NCBI GenBank assembly: GCA_903913345.1
Contig: CAIWLA010000456.1
Location: 1 to 9,416, forward strand
Direction: 5' to 3'
DNA: 9,416 bases
Source: an uncultured Magnetococcales bacterium
GTDB lineage: Bacteria > Pseudomonadota > Magnetococcia > Magnetococcales > Magnetaquicoccaceae
Under the pieces are notes generated by a model. That model was not told where the DNA came from. It saw nothing but the letters and a program-made list of their open reading frames with translations, and made no database searches. The position numbers and the translations under genes are program-made. Shown in pieces: positions 6,551-9,416 of the stretch (its first letter is position 1; each line of letters opens with the position of its first letter).

Positions 6551-9283
6551 ATGATGAAACGAGATCGAATGAGCCTGGGCAGACGGGCCTTTCTGCAAGG
6601 GAGTGGAGCCATGGCGGTGGCCACTGCGGCGGGCAGTCTGTTGGTGAATAATCCGGAACTGGTGGAGGCCGCCCCGGCGAAAAAGGCCAAGGATGTCCAA
6701 TCATCCACCCAAAAGACCTCTTATGCAGCCTGTCCGTACTGTGGCGTGGGCTGCGGGACCATTATTCAGACCGAAAACGGCAAGATTGTCTCCATGCAGC
6801 CCGACCGGGATCATCCCTCCAACAAGGGGTTGCAGTGCATCAAGGGGCTGACCGCCGCCGAACCGATCTATGTGGACCGCCTGGAAGGGGATTGCTACGT
6901 TCGCAAGGATGTCTGGGCCGAATGGAAAAAGCCGGGGCATGGCGACATCGAATTTGTCTCCAAGACCAAGGGGGCCTTTGATGACGAGTTGTGGGCTCGT
7001 GCCCCCTATGAGGCCGTGGGGGAGATGATTGCCCACAAGATTGCCCATTTTGCCAAAAAATATACGGGCAACTCGATCGGTCTGTATGGTTCCGGTCAGT
7101 TGACCCTGGAAGGGCAATATCTGGAAAATCTCTTCCTGAAAGGGGTGCTGGGTTCCAATACCATCGAGGCCAATGCCCGCATGTGCATGACCTCGGCGGT
7201 GACGGGTTATATTGCCACCCTGGGTTCCGATACGCCGCCTCTGTGCTATGATGACATTGAACTGTCGGACATGTTCATGCACTTCGGCCACAATGCCAGA
7301 GAGGCCCATCCCATCGTCTTCTGGCGCATTGCCGACCACAAAAAACGGGCCGATATTCCCACCGTGGTTGTGGATCCGCGTCGCACCGGTACCGTGCAGG
7401 GTTATGCGGACATCAATCCCAACAATACCGTCCACGTCCCCATTCTCAATGGGGATATTGCCTTCCTCAACTCGTTGGCGCATGTCCTGCTCAAGGATCA
7501 CCCGGATGTGATCGATTGGGATTTCATGAAGGCCCATACCAATGGTTGGAAGGAGTACACCGATGGTGTGCTGGAGCGGTACAGCCCAGAACAGGTGCAG
7601 CCGTTCATGGGTGGTGCCAACCATCCGGTCTCACCGGAGACGATTCGTCACGTGGCCAGTCTGTTCGCCGATGCCACCCGCAAACGGCTGGCGCGCAAAA
7701 AGGCTGGCAAGGAGCAAGGCGGTGTCGTTGTCATGTGGGGCATTGGGTACAATCAGCACATTCATGGTCAGCACAACATTATCTCCATTGTCAACCTGAT
7801 GGCCTTGACCGGCAACCTCGGCAAGCCCGGCTGTGGTCCTTTTTCCATGACCGGTCAGCCCAATGCCATGGGAGAACGGTTGACCGGTGGTCTCACTGGT
7901 CGGCTGCCCTTCAACGAAGGGCTGGACAATGCCAAGCACCTTGCCCACATTGCCAAGGCCTGGAATGTCCCGGAAGAAAATCTCAAGACGGCGGCGGCGG
8001 CCAAAAATCCGGGGTTTGCCGTGGGGATGATGGAGCGGGCGCAAAAAGGCGATGTCAAGGCCATGTTCCTGATCTATGCCACCCACATCGATCTGCCGGA
8101 CACCAACAATCTGGTGCGTCCGGCCTTGACCAAGGCCTTTGTCATTGCGCAAGAGATCTATCGCCACGCCCCCAACAATCTCTATGCCGATGTCATTCTG
8201 CCCGCATCGACCTGGGGAGAGGTGCAAGGGGTCTACATCAACTCCGAACGCCGCCTCCATGTGGTGGATCAGGCGGCCAAGGGGCCAAAAGGGTGTCGTC
8301 CGGACATGGACATGGTCATCGACAAAGGCCGTCACATTGCCAACCTGTTGGGTCTGGATGGCAACAAGATTTTCCCCTGGAAGCGCAATCCCCAGACCGG
8401 GGAGTATAATGCCGATGAGGTGTTTATCGAATTTCTCAAGGCTTCCAAGGGGACAGACAGCGACCTGACTGGTCTGCTGGAGGTCATGAAGAGGGATGGC
8501 ATTTCGCCGTATGACCAGATCCGCAGCATCGAGGGCAAGACCCGTGGGATGCAGTGGCCCGCCCCGACCTATGAGATTGCCAAGGTTGGAGGAACCCCGC
8601 GTCGTTACATGGGACAAGAGGGCAAATGGGATGACAAGCCGTATGGCATGTTTCGTCGTCCCGATGGCAAGATGCAGTTCAAACTGTGCGACATGGACTA
8701 TTCCAACCGGGCCGAACTGACGGCCAAGCTCATGGAATTTGGTCGCAAGGATGGCGACAAGACCCTCTTTACCATCGATCATCTGGACCTGATCAAAGAG
8801 GCGCGGGACAAGGCGATGACGCCGGATCTTCCGGATGAGGATTTTCGCAACAAGACCTGGGAACAGGTGCCCCAGGATAAATATCCCATGTGGCTGGGGC
8901 TGGGTGTGGTGTACGAACATTTTCACACCGCCAAGTCCAACCGCAGCCCCACCTGCCGCCGTCTGGTGCCGGAGCAGTATGTTGAAATGCACCCGGACGA
9001 TGCGGCCATGTTGGGCATCCAGGATGGCGATCTGGTCAATCTGATCACCCGGCGTGGGCAGTTCCAGGCCAGGGCGCAGGTGGGTACCAACAGCCTGGTC
9101 AAACCGTCCCGCAACAGTGTGCCGAGGGGGTATCTCTTCAGCCCCTGGAATCTTTCCGTGGCGGACAGCGCGGATCCCAAGAAAAACAAGTGGCTGGTCA
9201 ATGCCACCTCCAGCCGTATCTGGGACATGGTTTCCGGTCAGGTGGATTTCAAAAAGCTGGCGTGTCGGGTGGAAAAGGTCTAG
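6551..9283 (+). CDS. napA: Periplasmic nitrate reductase catalytic subunit, divergent NapA type
   Basis: The product has 910 residues and reduces nitrate to nitrite at a molybdenum-bis-MGD centre in the periplasm. Residues 9-16 (LGRRAFLQ) with the following Ala-rich stretch are a Tat signal. Cys61, Cys64, Cys68 and Cys96 bind the [4Fe-4S] cluster, with Lys98 next to it. NARMCMTSAV places Cys212 as the Mo ligand, as in NapA/NasA and unlike NarG (Asp) or DMSO reductase (Ser). CYDDIE, INSERR, EHFHT and the last residues DFKKLACRVEKV resemble E. coli NapA closely. The C-terminal dinucleotide-binding domain starts near 770. It is about 80 residues longer than E. coli NapA, with extra sequence near 110-150. 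The Tat signal argues against assimilatory NasA. ATG 6554 has better spacing from GGAGA than 6551. It is probably in one operon with the preceding cytochrome; no napD or napB is visible. Confidence 0.88.
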   Translation: MMKRDRMSLGRRAFLQGSGAMAVATAAGSLLVNNPELVEAAPAKKAKDVQSSTQKTSYAACPYCGVGCGTIIQTENGKIVSMQPDRDHPSNKGLQCIKGLTAAEPIYVDRLEGDCYVRKDVWAEWKKPGHGDIEFVSKTKGAFDDELWARAPYEAVGEMIAHKIAHFAKKYTGNSIGLYGSGQLTLEGQYLENLFLKGVLGSNTIEANARMCMTSAVTGYIATLGSDTPPLCYDDIELSDMFMHFGHNAREAHPIVFWRIADHKKRADIPTVVVDPRRTGTVQGYADINPNNTVHVPILNGDIAFLNSLAHVLLKDHPDVIDWDFMKAHTNGWKEYTDGVLERYSPEQVQPFMGGANHPVSPETIRHVASLFADATRKRLARKKAGKEQGGVVVMWGIGYNQHIHGQHNIISIVNLMALTGNLGKPGCGPFSMTGQPNAMGERLTGGLTGRLPFNEGLDNAKHLAHIAKAWNVPEENLKTAAAAKNPGFAVGMMERAQKGDVKAMFLIYATHIDLPDTNNLVRPALTKAFVIAQEIYRHAPNNLYADVILPASTWGEVQGVYINSERRLHVVDQAAKGPKGCRPDMDMVIDKGRHIANLLGLDGNKIFPWKRNPQTGEYNADEVFIEFLKASKGTDSDLTGLLEVMKRDGISPYDQIRSIEGKTRGMQWPAPTYEIAKVGGTPRRYMGQEGKWDDKPYGMFRRPDGKMQFKLCDMDYSNRAELTAKLMEFGRKDGDKTLFTIDHLDLIKEARDKAMTPDLPDEDFRNKTWEQVPQDKYPMWLGLGVVYEHFHTAKSNRSPTCRRLVPEQYVEMHPDDAAMLGIQDGDLVNLITRRGQFQARAQVGTNSLVKPSRNSVPRGYLFSPWNLSVADSADPKKNKWLVNATSSRIWDMVSGQVDFKKLACRVEKV

Positions 9284-9328
9284 TCCCAGCGTTTCAAGGT
9301 CATTGCGAGCGATCAGGAGAGATCCAAG

Positions 9329-9416
9329 GTGCAAAGAAGGCGTCATTTTCTGAAGACCCTTGGCCTTTTGATGGCTGGTTTGAAGGTGGGTGCGGCCCGG
9401 TTGGCCGAGGCCGCAC
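9329..9416 (+). CDS. N-terminus of a Tat-exported protein, possibly NapG (3' end outside window)
   Basis: A GTG at 9329 follows AGGAGAG (9315-9321) by 7 nt, an excellent ribosome site, and opens a frame that runs to the window edge. The first 29 residues contain RRRHFLK and a hydrophobic stretch LGLLMAG ending in Ala-rich sequence, a clear twin-arginine signal. Tat signals are used for proteins that fold around cofactors before export. Directly after napA (45 bp gap, same strand) the likeliest candidate is the ferredoxin-like NapG, but another Fe-S or molybdenum subunit is equally compatible with so short a stretch. No cofactor motif is visible yet. Confidence 0.7.
   Translation, partial: MQRRRHFLKTLGLLMAGLKVGAARLAEAA

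Noticed and set aside
7631..9346. Minus-strand open frame of 571 codons opposite napA
   Set aside because: His/Gly/Gln-rich translation typical of an antisense frame of a gene biased at the third codon position; NapA on the plus strand is well supported.

Overview
The window looks like chromosomal DNA from a Gram-negative proteobacterium that respires nitrate and lives near low oxygen. The signs are a Tat-exported molybdoenzyme, a lipoprotein cytochrome c, a perfect FNR-type half-site pair and a large membrane-bound c-di-GMP enzyme. The style of several proteins (PEGA plus coiled coil, a four-helix periplasmic sensor on a GGDEF/EAL protein, PilJ-type domains) reminds me of magnetotactic Magnetococcia. 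That is a weak impression from memory and not something the sequence proves.

Left part (1-1086). A minus-strand gene runs off the left edge. It starts with GTG at 847 and encodes a signal or anchor segment, a PEGA-like domain, then a coiled coil built of near-identical 38-residue repeats. Its upstream region (848-1086) separates it from the plus-strand genes and holds a 12-bp perfect inverted repeat enclosing a second, smaller hairpin.

Middle part (1087-5621). All genes are on the plus strand: a small nine-cysteine protein of a conserved uncharacterised family, then a 1065-residue membrane protein with periplasmic sensor, FixL-like PAS, second PAS, GGDEF and EAL domains. Its stop codon overlaps the start of a secreted protein made of two PilJ/NarX-type sensor domains and nothing else. 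The last two are almost certainly translationally coupled.

Right part (5622-9416). A 177-bp gap contains a perfect FNR box and a weak promoter. Then come a diheme cytochrome c lipoprotein, a divergent NapA-type periplasmic nitrate reductase of 910 residues, and the first 29 codons of another Tat-exported protein, possibly NapG.

Taken together, the right part is an oxygen-repressed nitrate respiration operon. The middle part looks like a signalling module whose sensor parts (a heme-type PAS inside, a NarX-related fold outside) could report oxygen and nitrate status to c-di-GMP. The link between the two is inferred from position and domain kinship only.
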